The position numbers and the translations under genes are program-made. Shown here one piece after another: positions 41,048 to 51,164 of a DNA stretch of 64,000 bases (the first letter of the stretch is position 1; each line of letters starts with the position of its first letter). Under the pieces are notes generated by a model. It was given only the letters and a program-made list of their open reading frames with translations, searched no databases and had not been told where the DNA came from. This DNA is from Endotrypanum monterogeii (lineage: Eukaryota; Euglenozoa; Kinetoplastea; Trypanosomatida; Trypanosomatidae), in assembly GCA_000333855.2 (NCBI GenBank), contig CM007345.1, positions 735,527 to 799,526 of the forward strand. Direction: 5' to 3'.

Positions 41048-42160
41048 TTACCAGCTGGTGCTATTGTTCAGCTCCTCTCGTGTACTCACGCGGCTCAGCA
41101 GAACAGTGATGTCGTCCGGCTTGCCGCCCTTAGCATCGCTCTGACCGAACTGTCGCAGCATCGACGCCCACGGAGAGTTTGTATCTGGATTGACAGAGGT
41201 CTTGTAAGTGTCGGAGACAATACGCTGCGCAACACGGTAGGGATCCACATACTCGATCTTGTCGTCCGCCAAGATGCCACTAAGGAAGAAGCCCACAATC
41301 GGGATCTTGGCGATGGGGCTGTCATCCACCTTGCCGATCCACCCGGCGTCTGCAGCCAGCTCCGAGGTGAAGCGGTTATCGAAGAGTCCGTCGGTGCCCA
41401 TCACGATAACGTCACCCTCCCTCACCGGCACCGACTCGCGCACACAGTCCTGCACACGGTCGGAGAACGCTCGCCCTACCATCGACTTCGGGAGCACCGC
41501 CAGCTGGAATGGAGCGTTGAACCCGTGAGCCTTCTCGTGTACACGGAAGTGGAGCTCACGGTTGCGCACCACCATCACACCGCTGTCACCGAGGTTTGCC
41601 ACGTCGAGCGTGTGGCTGCCATCATTCTCCGTGCGCAGCGCTGCGACACAAGCCGTGCTGCTGCCCACTTTGACAGCGCCATCCTTCACCAGTTTCGTGT
41701 AGGCAGCATCAAGGATCTTCTCGGGGTCACACTCATCGCGATGCGTCTCCGAATACAACTTAGCATTCTCCATCAATGCGTTGGCGAATAGTGAAGGGTC
41801 AACACCCTCAGCACGCCAACCGCCAACACCGTCTGCGACACCGATTACCTTATAATTATTCGATACAAAAAAGCTGTCCTCACCGCAGTCGAGCTCAATG
41901 AAGCTTGTGCGCTTACGCCAACTTACCGACTGCCGTCGCTTGCGCTCGTCCACATCACTGCGATACATCTTTTGCGGTGTTGGTTTTGCTTTGCAGAAGG
42001 CCCAGCTCTGGAGTACCAACTCTGTGGGATCCTTCTCATTTTCCGGTGCCTCATCTGGCGGCGTCCCCCACGAGTTCACGTCATTGGGTTTCGCTTGTGC
42101 CACTGTCTGTGGGCTTGGCTGCCCGTCTGACAGCACTGGTACGCTCTGGCGAACGCCCAT
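41048..42160 (-). CDS. PP2C-family phosphatase, PPTC7/SpoIIE-like
   Basis: A 370-residue metal-dependent Ser/Thr phosphatase of the compact PTC7 type. IGVADGVGGW (106-115) carries the metal-binding Asp110. GSSTACVAAL, ANLGDSGVMVV, VMGTDGLFDN and DDITVLLSRV follow in the family order, and the Asp residues that hold the two metals are present. PTC7 homologues in yeast and mammals act in mitochondria on coenzyme Q biosynthesis and import proteins. Here the N-terminus is instead MGVRQS, which fits the N-myristoylation consensus (Gly2, Ser6), so membrane association is possible and matrix targeting unlikely. The frame extends upstream only from GTG through repeat sequence, so ATG 42160 is used. 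An insertion of about 25 residues (GKVDDSP to DDKIEYV) precedes the C-terminal helix. Confidence 0.9.
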   Translation of the reverse strand: MGVRQSVPVLSDGQPSPQTVAQAKPNDVNSWGTPPDEAPENEKDPTELVLQSWAFCKAKPTPQKMYRSDVDERKRRQSVSWRKRTSFIELDCGEDSFFVSNNYKVIGVADGVGGWRAEGVDPSLFANALMENAKLYSETHRDECDPEKILDAAYTKLVKDGAVKVGSSTACVAALRTENDGSHTLDVANLGDSGVMVVRNRELHFRVHEKAHGFNAPFQLAVLPKSMVGRAFSDRVQDCVRESVPVREGDVIVMGTDGLFDNRFTSELAADAGWIGKVDDSPIAKIPIVGFFLSGILADDKIEYVDPYRVAQRIVSDTYKTSVNPDTNSPWASMLRQFGQSDAKGGKPDDITVLLSRVSTREELNNSTSW

Positions 42161-42580
42161 TGTTATACTTGTAATATACGGGCTAGATGGTACACACACG
42201 TACACACGCACACATAAATAAATAAATATACTACGAACCGAAAAACAAGTGGGTGTTACCGTGGAACCTTGGATCGCTCAGCGCTGTGCAACGCTGGCAA
42301 GCGATACTCAAGCGCTGCCCCTGATGAGAAGGAAGTCGTCGTCGAGAGTGTGAATCCTAACCTCCACACATCAAGCAGGCAGAAAACACGTTGATGCACC
42401 AAAGCAACACTCCTCCTGTCCGCAGAAAAAAAAAAAAAAGTTACTCAAGCGAGAGATGACGAGGGATAGAGAGAAAAAGACAGTTGATGAGGATCAGTCG
42501 TGGGTGTGTATCAAAAAAAAAAAAAATGAAAAGCGGCGGAGGAAAGGGAAATGGGGGGGGGGGAGATGGGGGGGAGATGG

Positions 42581-42649
42581 GGGAAATGGGGGGGGGGCCA
42601 AACGACAGCACCAAGGCACAAGGCCGTCGCCGTATTCTGAGAGCATTGG
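42581..42649. repeat. Direct repeat left of the 42.65-kb gap
   Basis: It shares sequence from GGGAAATG through AAACGACAGCACCAAGGCAC to GAGAGCATTGG with 42887-42951. I count four single-base differences, all indels next to short runs. Confidence 0.9.
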
Positions 42650-42886
42650 NNNNNNNNNNNNNNNNNNNNNNNNNNNNNNNNNNNNNNNNNNNNNNNNNNN
42701 NNNNNNNNNNNNNNNNNNNNNNNNNNNNNNNNNNNNNNNNNNNNNNNNNNNNNNNNNNNNNNNNNNNNNNNNNNNNNNNNNNNNNNNNNNNNNNNNNNNN
42801 NNNNNNNNNNNNNNNNNNNNNNNNNNNNNNNNNNNNNNNNNNNNNNNNNNNNNNNNNNNNNNNNNNNNNNNNNNNNNNNNNNNNNN
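42650..42886. other. Assembly gap (237 N)
   Basis: A run of Ns bordered on both sides by the same sequence. Probably two contig ends that overlap but were not merged, so the true gap may be zero. Confidence 0.9.
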
Positions 42887-42951
42887 GGGAATGGGGGGGG
42901 GCCAAACGACAGCACCAAGGCACAAGGCCTCGCCTATTCTGAGAGCATTGG
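42887..42951. repeat. Direct repeat right of the 42.65-kb gap
   Basis: Near-identical to 42581-42649. It continues into unique sequence from 42952. Confidence 0.9.
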
Positions 42952-43366
42952 TGGCCCGTACCTTGCTCTAGTTTGACAAAGTGTCGATACGTGCTTATGG
43001 AGCACAAAAACACGGCGACTCGGTTCTCTGAGCACTGGCATCATATCATACCATCCACTTATCGCATGACACGTGTGGGCAACACGCATTCGACCCAGCC
43101 CCAACGCACATCTGTTTGGCGGAGAGGGGGAAGGAGAGGGGGAGGGTGTGCGTCGGCGTGTAGTAAGTTCAATGAGACCGGGGCAGGGAAACAACGAAGT
43201 AATAAAAACATCCATTGGGTTTCTTAATTGATCTTTCAGGGGAAGCAACAGCTGGAGGAAGAAAAAAATGATCATGTCTTCTGAAAGCAAAGTGTACGTG
43301 AAAGTTGGGGAGAGGCACCGCCAGGCACGTGCGCACCGTCTCCTGCATGTTCTATATCACACACAG

Positions 43367-43423
<57 letters not shown>

Positions 43424-43442
43424 CCTCTTCCAACGTACCCTC

Positions 43443-45098
43443 TCATAACTCGAGAGTGAGAATCCGCGACTTCTCTATACCAGTAGATTCAAGTGCCCTG
43501 GCATAGTCCCTCACAAAGCTTGGCGGACCGCACACATACGCCAGTGGCAGTTCGGAACCGAAGTACGTGTGTACAGATGCGATGACGTCTGCAGGCTGCA
43601 TCCTACGGTGGTGAGTGATGGGGTTTGGGGAGGTGCGCATCGGTGGCGGCAACTTGGCGCTTTTTCCATTCCCATCAAGCGTTGTAGTCGAAATAAACAG
43701 CTCCATGACGTAATTTTTGTTGCTCCTCTTCACATCCGTTTCGGTGCTGGTCTTCTTGTCCGTGCCCGGAACTGGGCGGGGAAAAGACCGCTGCCAGTCC
43801 AGAAAACATTCCATCTTGGGCACGGTTTGGGGACCATCGGTTTCGTGGAAGTGCAGCACGTTCAGGGCCTCCGCCGTCTCGACAAAATACGAGTCTCCTA
43901 GGGAAGCGTTCAGAAAAGCATATGCGGTGGTAATGCATGCTCCGGCTGTTATCCAAAGTATTCTACCACCCACAGCGTGAATGGTGTTGCGATGGCCAGC
44001 GAAGGTGAAGTTGCCACCAATGCGAACTACAGACAATGGTACATGCAGCGAGTAACTGTGCAGCCACGCACTGCCACTGGTCTGTGTGTCAGCACTTGTA
44101 GCCTGCACTACAACACTAAAAAGAGTCCCCTTGTTGTTCACCTCACAGACAGTCCAACGACGTCGCATCAGTTCGCCACGCGTGGCCGTGGAGACAGAGT
44201 TGAGGGAAAGCGGATGTGTAATGTGGCTGCGGCCCCCGAGCTCGCCATCGACGGCGCAGCTCTCCTTGATAGGGAGCTCAAGCTCGACGTATTCACCGAG
44301 TTCCGCACGCCGTGGCAGAGGGCCCGCGTAATGGACAAAGTCGAACTGCCGCACTTGCGGGCAGACATTGGTGATGGAAACACAAGTAACCTTCAGGCCT
44401 GTCGTCGAGTCCCCCAAGGTGTCAGGAGAAGAATGATGTACCGGATGCAATGTGGGACTGATTGGGGACCGAGCCCTCTGCCTGCCGCTAAGTGGGTTAG
44501 TACCCTTGCAACTAGATTCACCGGTGGATGCAGGGAGCGAGCTCCTGTGCTTGAAGACGTGACCGCTGCGCAGCTCCGTACCCACGCGACTGTGAATGCC
44601 TGGTGCACGCGGGCCGCGCACTCCGCCGTCTACCGGACGACTCATACACTTCTGTTGGTTTGCCAACTCCATTGAGGCATACCGGTCGCTCTCCAAACCG
44701 GGCCCAGTGAGGTCCACTAAAACATAAACATCCCCGGCCGCGTCCACCTCCACCTTGTGGGTTCGTTGCTTGCAGCCTTTTGAGCGAACAATCTCCTGAC
44801 GCTTCCCACCCGTAGGACTTCCCTCGATGCCCATGTACAATCCCTCTCCGGTGTCCAGTGCGATCTTGTAGCTGTGCCAAGGGCACACAATACAAGGGTG
44901 GCCACCCATGTCCTCAATGTCTCCATTCAGAAGCGGTCCACCGTGGTGATAGCAAGCGTTGTCGATGGCATACAGAACATCACGATAACACACAACGGCG
45001 ATGTTGCGTGTGCCGTAGCTAATCAGCTGACGTGATCCGTTCGTGAAGTCTACTCGCTTGCTGACATACACTCGAGCAGGTGCATCGCTTGTAGACAT
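43443..45098 (-). CDS. Rieske [2Fe-2S] / ferredoxin-reductase-like fusion protein
   Basis: A 551-residue predicted electron-transfer protein. Residues 8-128 form a Rieske domain: CYHHGG (Cys49, His51) and CPWHSY (Cys72, His75) supply the four cluster ligands with normal spacing. A disordered Ser/Pro/Arg linker covers about 150-230. From about 235 to the end the pattern is FNR-like (OXNAD1 type). There is a flavin-binding beta barrel with a THPLSLNS segment where RxYS is expected, a nucleotide-binding strand-loop ILWITAGACITTAYAFL (380-396), and the terminal YVCGPPSFV (521-529), which is the classic NAD(P)-binding CGPP. The canonical Arg of the FAD motif and a GxGxxP core are not obvious, so cofactor use is uncertain. 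No presequence is seen after ATG 45098; the frame upstream opens only with GTG. Likely role: NAD(P)H-to-Rieske electron transfer to an unknown partner. Confidence 0.82.
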   Translation of the reverse strand: MSTSDAPARVYVSKRVDFTNGSRQLISYGTRNIAVVCYRDVLYAIDNACYHHGGPLLNGDIEDMGGHPCIVCPWHSYKIALDTGEGLYMGIEGSPTGGKRQEIVRSKGCKQRTHKVEVDAAGDVYVLVDLTGPGLESDRYASMELANQQKCMSRPVDGGVRGPRAPGIHSRVGTELRSGHVFKHRSSLPASTGESSCKGTNPLSGRQRARSPISPTLHPVHHSSPDTLGDSTTGLKVTCVSITNVCPQVRQFDFVHYAGPLPRRAELGEYVELELPIKESCAVDGELGGRSHITHPLSLNSVSTATRGELMRRRWTVCEVNNKGTLFSVVVQATSADTQTSGSAWLHSYSLHVPLSVVRIGGNFTFAGHRNTIHAVGGRILWITAGACITTAYAFLNASLGDSYFVETAEALNVLHFHETDGPQTVPKMECFLDWQRSFPRPVPGTDKKTSTETDVKRSNKNYVMELFISTTTLDGNGKSAKLPPPMRTSPNPITHHRRMQPADVIASVHTYFGSELPLAYVCGPPSFVRDYARALESTGIEKSRILTLEL

Positions 45099-46618
45099 GA
45101 TGGTGACAACAGCACGAAAGGCACAAGTACGAGCGCGCTCAATCCGGTGGTGTGACACGTTGAGGTAAAGCTGGGATGCAAAGGTGTGAGGAGTCGTGAA
45201 AACTCAGGACTAAGAATACTTCAAAAATATATCTTTTCTTCTAATGAACAGGCACCAGGGCAGACCCGTCAGAGACACTAGACATGTGCAAGAGGGGAGC
45301 CATGCAGCTAATGGCAGTAGAGGAAATACGTGCAAGTCGCGTAGAATGAGAAATTAGAGAAAAAAAGTGATGACAGCAACCCCCCCCCCAAAAAAAAAAC
45401 AAGAAAGAGGGGAGGGGTAGTAGGATACCGGCTACAATACTAGATGATATCCGTGCACAGGAACACTGCACTCACTAAGAACTAGTTAGTCTCCCTCAGT
45501 TCGTTACCCAGACACATACTAGTGGTGGGCTGGTGTGCACCGTCCGCGAGGCGACTCGGTGCTTCCCTTTCTTGTTTTACGTTTTTTTTTTTTATAAGAT
45601 ATGATGTGATGTGATGTGATGTGATGTGAGTTGCCTCATGCATCGATTGTGATGGTACACAGTTTGTCAGACGGAATGGAGGGAGACGGTGCCACTGAGG
45701 TAGACGAAGCAAGGTGGGCGGTAAGGAAGTAGATGACATTGCAGGAAGTCAGCTTGGGCAGAAGAGGATAAAAGCACGCGCTAATGCAGAAAGAAAAAAA
45801 ACGAAAAGCGGTTCGAAGGGGCCTTAGCATCTGCTTCACCTCAGCTGTTGCAGCGTATAAAAGAGGCTCTCAGACGTCAACAAACTACTCCCACAGGGTA
45901 TGCTCCGCTCACTGTCAAGTGGTCTTCTCTCTCTCGATATAAATACAGATTGTTTTTTTTTTCTATCCGCCTCGTGCATATATTTTTGCAGGGACTACAC
46001 CAAGTGTGGAAGTGTGCAGCGCTCCCCTGAACAGCTAGCCTCAAAGAACAACTTGCGCCATGTATCCGTTGTGTTCCAGAAAAACAAAAGTCGTTCAGGG
46101 AGATACGCGCATGGGCACAAGCCGTCCCTTCTTCAGTGCATATTTCCGATGAACGGCAATTAGTTGGCATGAATGCATTACGTCCTCTTGTCCTTTGCCC
46201 ACAATTTCTTTTGATTGCATAATATCATGTAGCGCTTCATGTTAATCGAAGTTTTCAGCTCCAAACACACATCCCCCGAGGCTGAGATGCGGCGTCACTC
46301 AGTATCCATCAGCACCGCTTTCTTCTTTCGGTGTCTCTCTCCTTGGCGTCACCCACCGCCTCCTTCGCTCCAACCTCCGTCTGGCAATGTCTTTCCCTTC
46401 AACAGGAGAGGGGTATACATACACACACGCACCGCCCTCTCCCCATCAATGCAGAACAATAATATTCAGTAATATTAGTAATAATAATAATAATAATAAT
46501 AATATATATAACCGAAACTACACGGGCCATTCTGATTCTGACAAAGGCAACACGGAGGAGGCAGAAAAAAAAAAAAGAAAGCGATATCTGTGCGCGGAAC
46601 CTCTCCGTGGTAAAGCCT
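45099..46618. other. Intergenic spacer of about 1.5 kb
   Basis: No gene is supported. It contains C10A10 at 45380-45399, a pentanucleotide (ATGTG)n repeat at about 45603-45629, a T run at about 45953-45962 and a TAA trinucleotide tract at about 46478-46503. Confidence 0.6.
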
Positions 46619-49282
46619 TCAGGCACCCTTCAAGGAAAACTTCTGTTTCTCGGCGCTCTCCACTACGCGCTCGCGATAAAGGCCCTTGCGCCGCATAATG
46701 CGCTCCAACAGTTGCGCTGCGATGTTCTTGTTTGCAACTTCGGCGCCGTGCTCTTCAAATTCCTCCTTTGTGGTCGGCACAAAGTACGGATCGGCGTCGA
46801 TCATCTCCCAATGGCTCATCTGCAACTGGGCCGTCGAGGCGCCTTGCGTCTGCACACGAAGTTCGTCCTGCAGGCCAAACGCCTCCACCGCCGGCAGCCA
46901 ACAGCGAATATAGAAAAGGTCGCTGCCTTCATTCGGCACCTCCTCGACAATATCAGAGCGACGGCGGTTCAGTGAGGCGTAGATCTTCCCCTGGGTGAAG
47001 CCGGAGGAGTACACAGTGCACTCGTACACCGGTTCCACGAGACGGCGGGGGTGCAGCCTCATAGCGGCGCGGCACGCCTCCCGCACTCCAGGTAGCACCA
47101 TGCCGCCGGAAATACCCGAGTCAGCATCCACGAAGATGTCTGTCACAATGAAGGCCACCCCGTATATAGGCTCCTGGGCCATCGGTCCATTTTCGCAGGC
47201 GGCCTGGAAGCCGGCCACGATGGACTCCTTCCAGCACTGGAGAGTCACCCACGATGCCTCCGGATCCGCGGTGCCCTCGAAGTTGGCGAGCAGCACGGCT
47301 CCGAGGAACCCAAGCCGTGCTGGGCCACTCGATACAACCCCATTTTTGAAATCTGCAGCAAAGCGTCTGTGCCCTGCCAGGGCAGCCGTTGTCTGCCGCA
47401 GAATCTGTGGGTTGCTGCCGCTGTTCCTCGCAGCCTCTTTGATGAGCTCGAGCACCTCGGACGGCAACGGTCGGGCCTGGATTGTAATGCTAAAAGCACC
47501 ATCCATAAGGGTTGCTGTGTGCAGCTTCGGCTTGGCGCTCAGGTTGCTCACGATGGTCTCGCGAAAAGAAACGAGAGGTTCCGAGGCAATCACTTCCACC
47601 TGCGCGAACGTATCGATGAGGTCCTTGAGGCAGCGCTCTGCGTGCACTTCGCCTGCTGTGCCGATCACGTGCTCTCCGGTAGGAAGCATGCTCAGCTCCA
47701 CCTGGGGGTCTACTTTGTTCAGCAACCGAAGTCCTCGCTCCAAATTCTGTAGATGTTTGGGGTCCTTGGGAAAGACGGAGAGTCGCACAATCGAGGTGCT
47801 TTGAAGCACCAGCGACTTGAAGGGCGGCACGCCGGGAACGCTGCTGATGGTGGCGCACTTTGTTATGCAAGGAGTGAGACCACCGACACCGCAGAGGGAG
47901 CCAGCGCTCACCTCCGCCGTCTCCTCAAGACCAGCACCACGAAAAAGAAATACACTGCCCACAGTTGCCTCTACCACTGCACCATCGCTGTGCACGTATA
48001 CCGGTTGCCCGGCACGCAGACGTCCGCTGTAGACGCGGCCGAACCCGATGAAGGCGTCATCGTGCACCTCCACGGCGCCGATAACGCGACCAACTAGGTA
48101 CTGGGTATCGATCAGCTTACAAATGTAAACGACACATGGCGCCTCTGGGGATGGGTCGCAGTTCACGAGTGCCTCCTTCACGACCGCGGGAGTTTCAGTC
48201 TCGAAGCCCGGGACGAGAGAAGCCAAACGGCGCCTCTGCATAGTGAAGGGGGAGTGGAGGCGCGCGCACACGGTGTCCAGCACGCAGGTTGCCAGAGGCA
48301 TCCACGTGGAGAGCAGCGCCTTCAGCTTACCGCGCGAGTCGCGGCGCGGGTTGTTCCACTTGCTCTCGTCAATCTTCAGCTTCTGTGAGAGCTGCTTCTG
48401 CCGCTCCTCGCTCGCGTTGTCTCCTAGAAAAGCTTCGTAGAGCTGCCAAATAGGTTCCAGGATAAGCTGTACACCCAAGGGAAGCTGACCCGCCCTTTTG
48501 GGCTGCGAACTCACGGTCTTGCTCTTGGAATCAAAGTAGTGCTCCCCCCAGAGGGCCTCGGTGAGATGCTCTATCGGCACTTTGTCCTTGTATAGCTTTG
48601 CGAAGAAGTCCACTCCGACAGCCCAGCCGTCGTAGCAGCTGCAAAAAAGTACGTTGCCTTTGGACGGACCAAACCACACGTCGTCACTAGGGTCCTCGCG
48701 CTCCATGTCCTGATCCATCTCCTGGATCTTCATTTGATTCGCGTAGGAAGCTAAGACGGCGTTGCAGATCTCGATTATGTTGCGCAGGCGCAGGTACGCC
48801 TCCTCAGCGGTGTGCTGCTGCGTCGTCACGAGCAGGTCGATTTTGTTTAGTACAAGGCACATTGAGAGTCCCTCCCGATATGCGTGGCGCAGGATTGACG
48901 ACGTCTGCTGTGTGACGCCGTCTACGACGTCGACAATGATGACTGCGCCGTCGCAGAGACGCATGGCGGTGGAAACCTCAGAAGAAAAGTCGATATGACC
49001 AGGGGAGTCGACAAGATTGAGGACGTGGCTTGTACCGGCGTACGTGTGGTGCAGCGCGATGGAGCTAGCCTTCATGGTGATGCAGCGCTCCTGCTCATCG
49101 GGGCGGGAATCGAGCAGTCGAACCTCACCCGCCAGTTGCGGGGATAGGATGCCGTTGCTGGCGACAAGGTAGTCACTGAGGGTGGTCTTGCCATGATCCA
49201 CGTGAGCGACCATACAGAAGTTGCGGATGTTCTCCGGTTTCTCGCTCAGTCGCTGGATCACATCTGTGGCGAGGAGACTCAT
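46619..49282 (-). CDS. EFL1: EFL1 (elongation-factor-2-like GTPase, ribosome maturation)
   Basis: An 887-residue translational GTPase of the EF2 family. G1 is AHVDHGKT (26-33), G3 DSPGH (92-96) and G4 NKID (146-149). It differs from EF2 in ways typical of EFL1/Ria1. A divergent insertion follows the G domain (about 180-230). No diphthamide-type HRGGGQ loop is seen in domain IV. The C-terminus SHWEMIDADPYFVPTT is followed by RRKGLYRERVVESAEKQ, as in human EFL1. EFL1 works with SBDS to release eIF6 from the late 60S subunit in the cytoplasm. The human protein is longer (about 1120 residues) because of a larger insertion. The ATG at 49282 is the first in frame, and a strong splice acceptor lies 75 nt upstream. 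Confidence 0.9.
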   Translation of the reverse strand: MSLLATDVIQRLSEKPENIRNFCMVAHVDHGKTTLSDYLVASNGILSPQLAGEVRLLDSRPDEQERCITMKASSIALHHTYAGTSHVLNLVDSPGHIDFSSEVSTAMRLCDGAVIIVDVVDGVTQQTSSILRHAYREGLSMCLVLNKIDLLVTTQQHTAEEAYLRLRNIIEICNAVLASYANQMKIQEMDQDMEREDPSDDVWFGPSKGNVLFCSCYDGWAVGVDFFAKLYKDKVPIEHLTEALWGEHYFDSKSKTVSSQPKRAGQLPLGVQLILEPIWQLYEAFLGDNASEERQKQLSQKLKIDESKWNNPRRDSRGKLKALLSTWMPLATCVLDTVCARLHSPFTMQRRRLASLVPGFETETPAVVKEALVNCDPSPEAPCVVYICKLIDTQYLVGRVIGAVEVHDDAFIGFGRVYSGRLRAGQPVYVHSDGAVVEATVGSVFLFRGAGLEETAEVSAGSLCGVGGLTPCITKCATISSVPGVPPFKSLVLQSTSIVRLSVFPKDPKHLQNLERGLRLLNKVDPQVELSMLPTGEHVIGTAGEVHAERCLKDLIDTFAQVEVIASEPLVSFRETIVSNLSAKPKLHTATLMDGAFSITIQARPLPSEVLELIKEAARNSGSNPQILRQTTAALAGHRRFAADFKNGVVSSGPARLGFLGAVLLANFEGTADPEASWVTLQCWKESIVAGFQAACENGPMAQEPIYGVAFIVTDIFVDADSGISGGMVLPGVREACRAAMRLHPRRLVEPVYECTVYSSGFTQGKIYASLNRRRSDIVEEVPNEGSDLFYIRCWLPAVEAFGLQDELRVQTQGASTAQLQMSHWEMIDADPYFVPTTKEEFEEHGAEVANKNIAAQLLERIMRRKGLYRERVVESAEKQKFSLKGA

Positions 49283-50693
49283 AATGTGGCGAGAGGTTGC
49301 ACGTAGGGCTAAGTCAGATGATAATTATGGGCGCAACGCGCGTGAGAAATTCACTACTACAAGGACGAAACAACAACAGAAAAAAATTAGTGAGCAGATT
49401 TTTTGTTTTCGGCGGCAGAGGTTATGGCCGGAAGAGAAGATGTGAGCTTATGCTGAATAAATCCAAAAGTGTGTATGTGTGTGTAGGATGCCTTAGCTTA
49501 GCTACGACACGATTGTTAAAGCACACAGACGCTAACACTCACAAATACAGCCAGTAGAGTGCAGCTGCACCGTGTGTACGTGCACACGTGAAGGAGAGAA
49601 TACGATGATGTCAGTAGCAAAATGTTACAGAACGCATCCAGAAAAGCAGAGCGAGTCACAGAGAGATTCGTTGATAAGTGTAGGACGACGTAATAGGGAG
49701 CCACCGCATCTCATCCCCCCCCCTTTCCCAGACTCACCATCTGGTGACGCTACTCTACATGCCAAGTTGGGGATCGTTTGCGCATGTGTGGCAGAGAAAT
49801 AATGCTATTCAGAACACAACATACATACCGAGCATCCCGTGATGGAGCACAGGCGGAGCGCATTGAATGGGAGGGGGGGGGAGGGGGGGGAGAAATATGG
49901 AAAGCTCGAGGGCCATCCTTTGAGGACGTTCATCCTCATGTATGTATGCGAATGTTATTCTAGGATAATGAAGAAGGGCGTTGAAAGGCGTTTCCTCGCG
50001 TACAACGCAGACAGACACAGGCACAGACACAGGCACAGACCTGGGGTATTGTGGACATGGGCTTCCACACCCATTTCTCTCCCCAGGTGACTCTTGTGTG
50101 CATGTCCTACTACTACTAATACTACCAGGAGAGAGACAGAGAGGGAGGGACGGAGATGGTCGCAGAGGTGCGTCAACACACACACACACACACACACAAA
50201 CATTTCCTCTTCCCCCACCCCCTCACCTCTTACAACGTTCGACGTGAATTTTGCCATCCTACACCGCTTACAAGTACCACACTCGACCATGCCCCCCCCC
50301 CATCTCCTCCATGTTCTCACGTTTCGCCCTCCCAATCATCAACCGCGAGGAGCGCATAGCGACGGGAAAATGGAGACGACTGCCACGGAGGATTGGAAAC
50401 AAGAAAAAAGTATCTGCTACGAAAAAAAAAAAGAGAGTCCGGGGACGGGTCGCTAGAAAGGCATAAGGGAGGGGAACGCGCATGCGCGTGATAGGGCATC
50501 CCACTTGCTACGCAGCAACGCACTGCTGCGCAGGTGAGTGGACGAGTGGCTCCCTCGGCCTCCTACTGCTTCCCAGACCCTTACTGCAGACTTTCGTCCC
50601 CTTCATCCTTTTCTCTCTCTTTAGATACAAAAACGAAACCGTGCGTGGGTGTGCGTGGGTGTGTGTGTGATAGATTTTAACACTCCCCACACA
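49283..50693. other. Intergenic spacer of about 1.4 kb
   Basis: No gene is supported. It has a G-rich run at 49871-49891, a CACAGG/CACAGA repeat at about 50011-50041 and a CA tract at about 50178-50199. Confidence 0.6.
49357..49387 (-). promoter_or_regulatory. Candidate spliced-leader acceptor for EFL1
   Basis: On the minus strand a T-rich tract (49387-49361) leads straight into TAG at 49359-49357. The predicted 5' UTR is about 74 nt. This is the clearest acceptor signal in the window. Confidence 0.65.
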
Positions 50694-51164
50694 TTAAAAT
50701 TTCTCTGGCTGATTCTTCGGCAACATCACGTAGAAGCCGTCAGAGCCGGTCTCGCCCGTGTACGACTTCTCCTTCGGCATCAGGAAGTAGAGGTAGATCA
50801 CCATGACGAGGTACATCATACCCTGCACATACCTCTTACGCGACTGGATCTCAATGAGGTCAGTTGTTGACACGTCCCACGGCCTCTTCGTATGAGATTG
50901 GTAATACTTGGGATCCGGCGTCGGCAACTTCTCCACCCTCACGTCGATCGGCTGGAAATAAGTCCAAGGCATGTAGGAGTCGTAGATGGCAGTGTTCGGC
51001 TCCGGAAAGGGTGAAGAAGAACGAATGCCACGCTCGTTGACGGGGAAGGCGTTCTGGATGTCGGATGTGTTGTTGTTCTCACCACCCGTGTGGAATGTAG
51101 GGCCGTTCCCTACAAGCGCCTTTCGGGTGGCCGCAAAGGCGCACACAGACGACTTGCGCATCAT
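50694..51164 (-). CDS. Small single-pass membrane protein, probably mitochondrial
   Basis: A 156-residue protein I do not recognise. The first 20 residues (MMRKSS start, Arg/Lys/Ala, no acids) look like a short mitochondrial presequence. Residues 50-110 are polar with many Pro and aromatic residues (MPWTYFQPID, KRPWDVSTTDLIEIQ). One transmembrane segment lies at about 114-129 (Met, Tyr, Val, Ile, Leu), flanked by SRKRY and PKEKS. A 27-residue tail follows. This layout is common among kinetoplastid accessory subunits of respiratory complexes and ATP synthase, which is a guess from topology, not homology. Two in-frame ATGs are adjacent at 51164 and 51161; the first is used. Confidence 0.75.
   Translation of the reverse strand: MMRKSSVCAFAATRKALVGNGPTFHTGGENNNTSDIQNAFPVNERGIRSSSPFPEPNTAIYDSYMPWTYFQPIDVRVEKLPTPDPKYYQSHTKRPWDVSTTDLIEIQSRKRYVQGMMYLVMVIYLYFLMPKEKSYTGETGSDGFYVMLPKNQPEKF

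Larger units (their letters stand above)
42161..43442. other. Intergenic spacer containing an assembly gap
   Basis: No gene is supported. It contains G-rich sequence at 42552-42600, the 237-N gap with its flanking repeat, and a CA-TA compound repeat at about 43368-43415 next to the Rieske-fusion stop codon. Confidence 0.6.

Noticed and set aside
42441..43013. Open frames across the 237-N gap
   Set aside because: Translation of Ns and G-rich repeats; no gene evidence.
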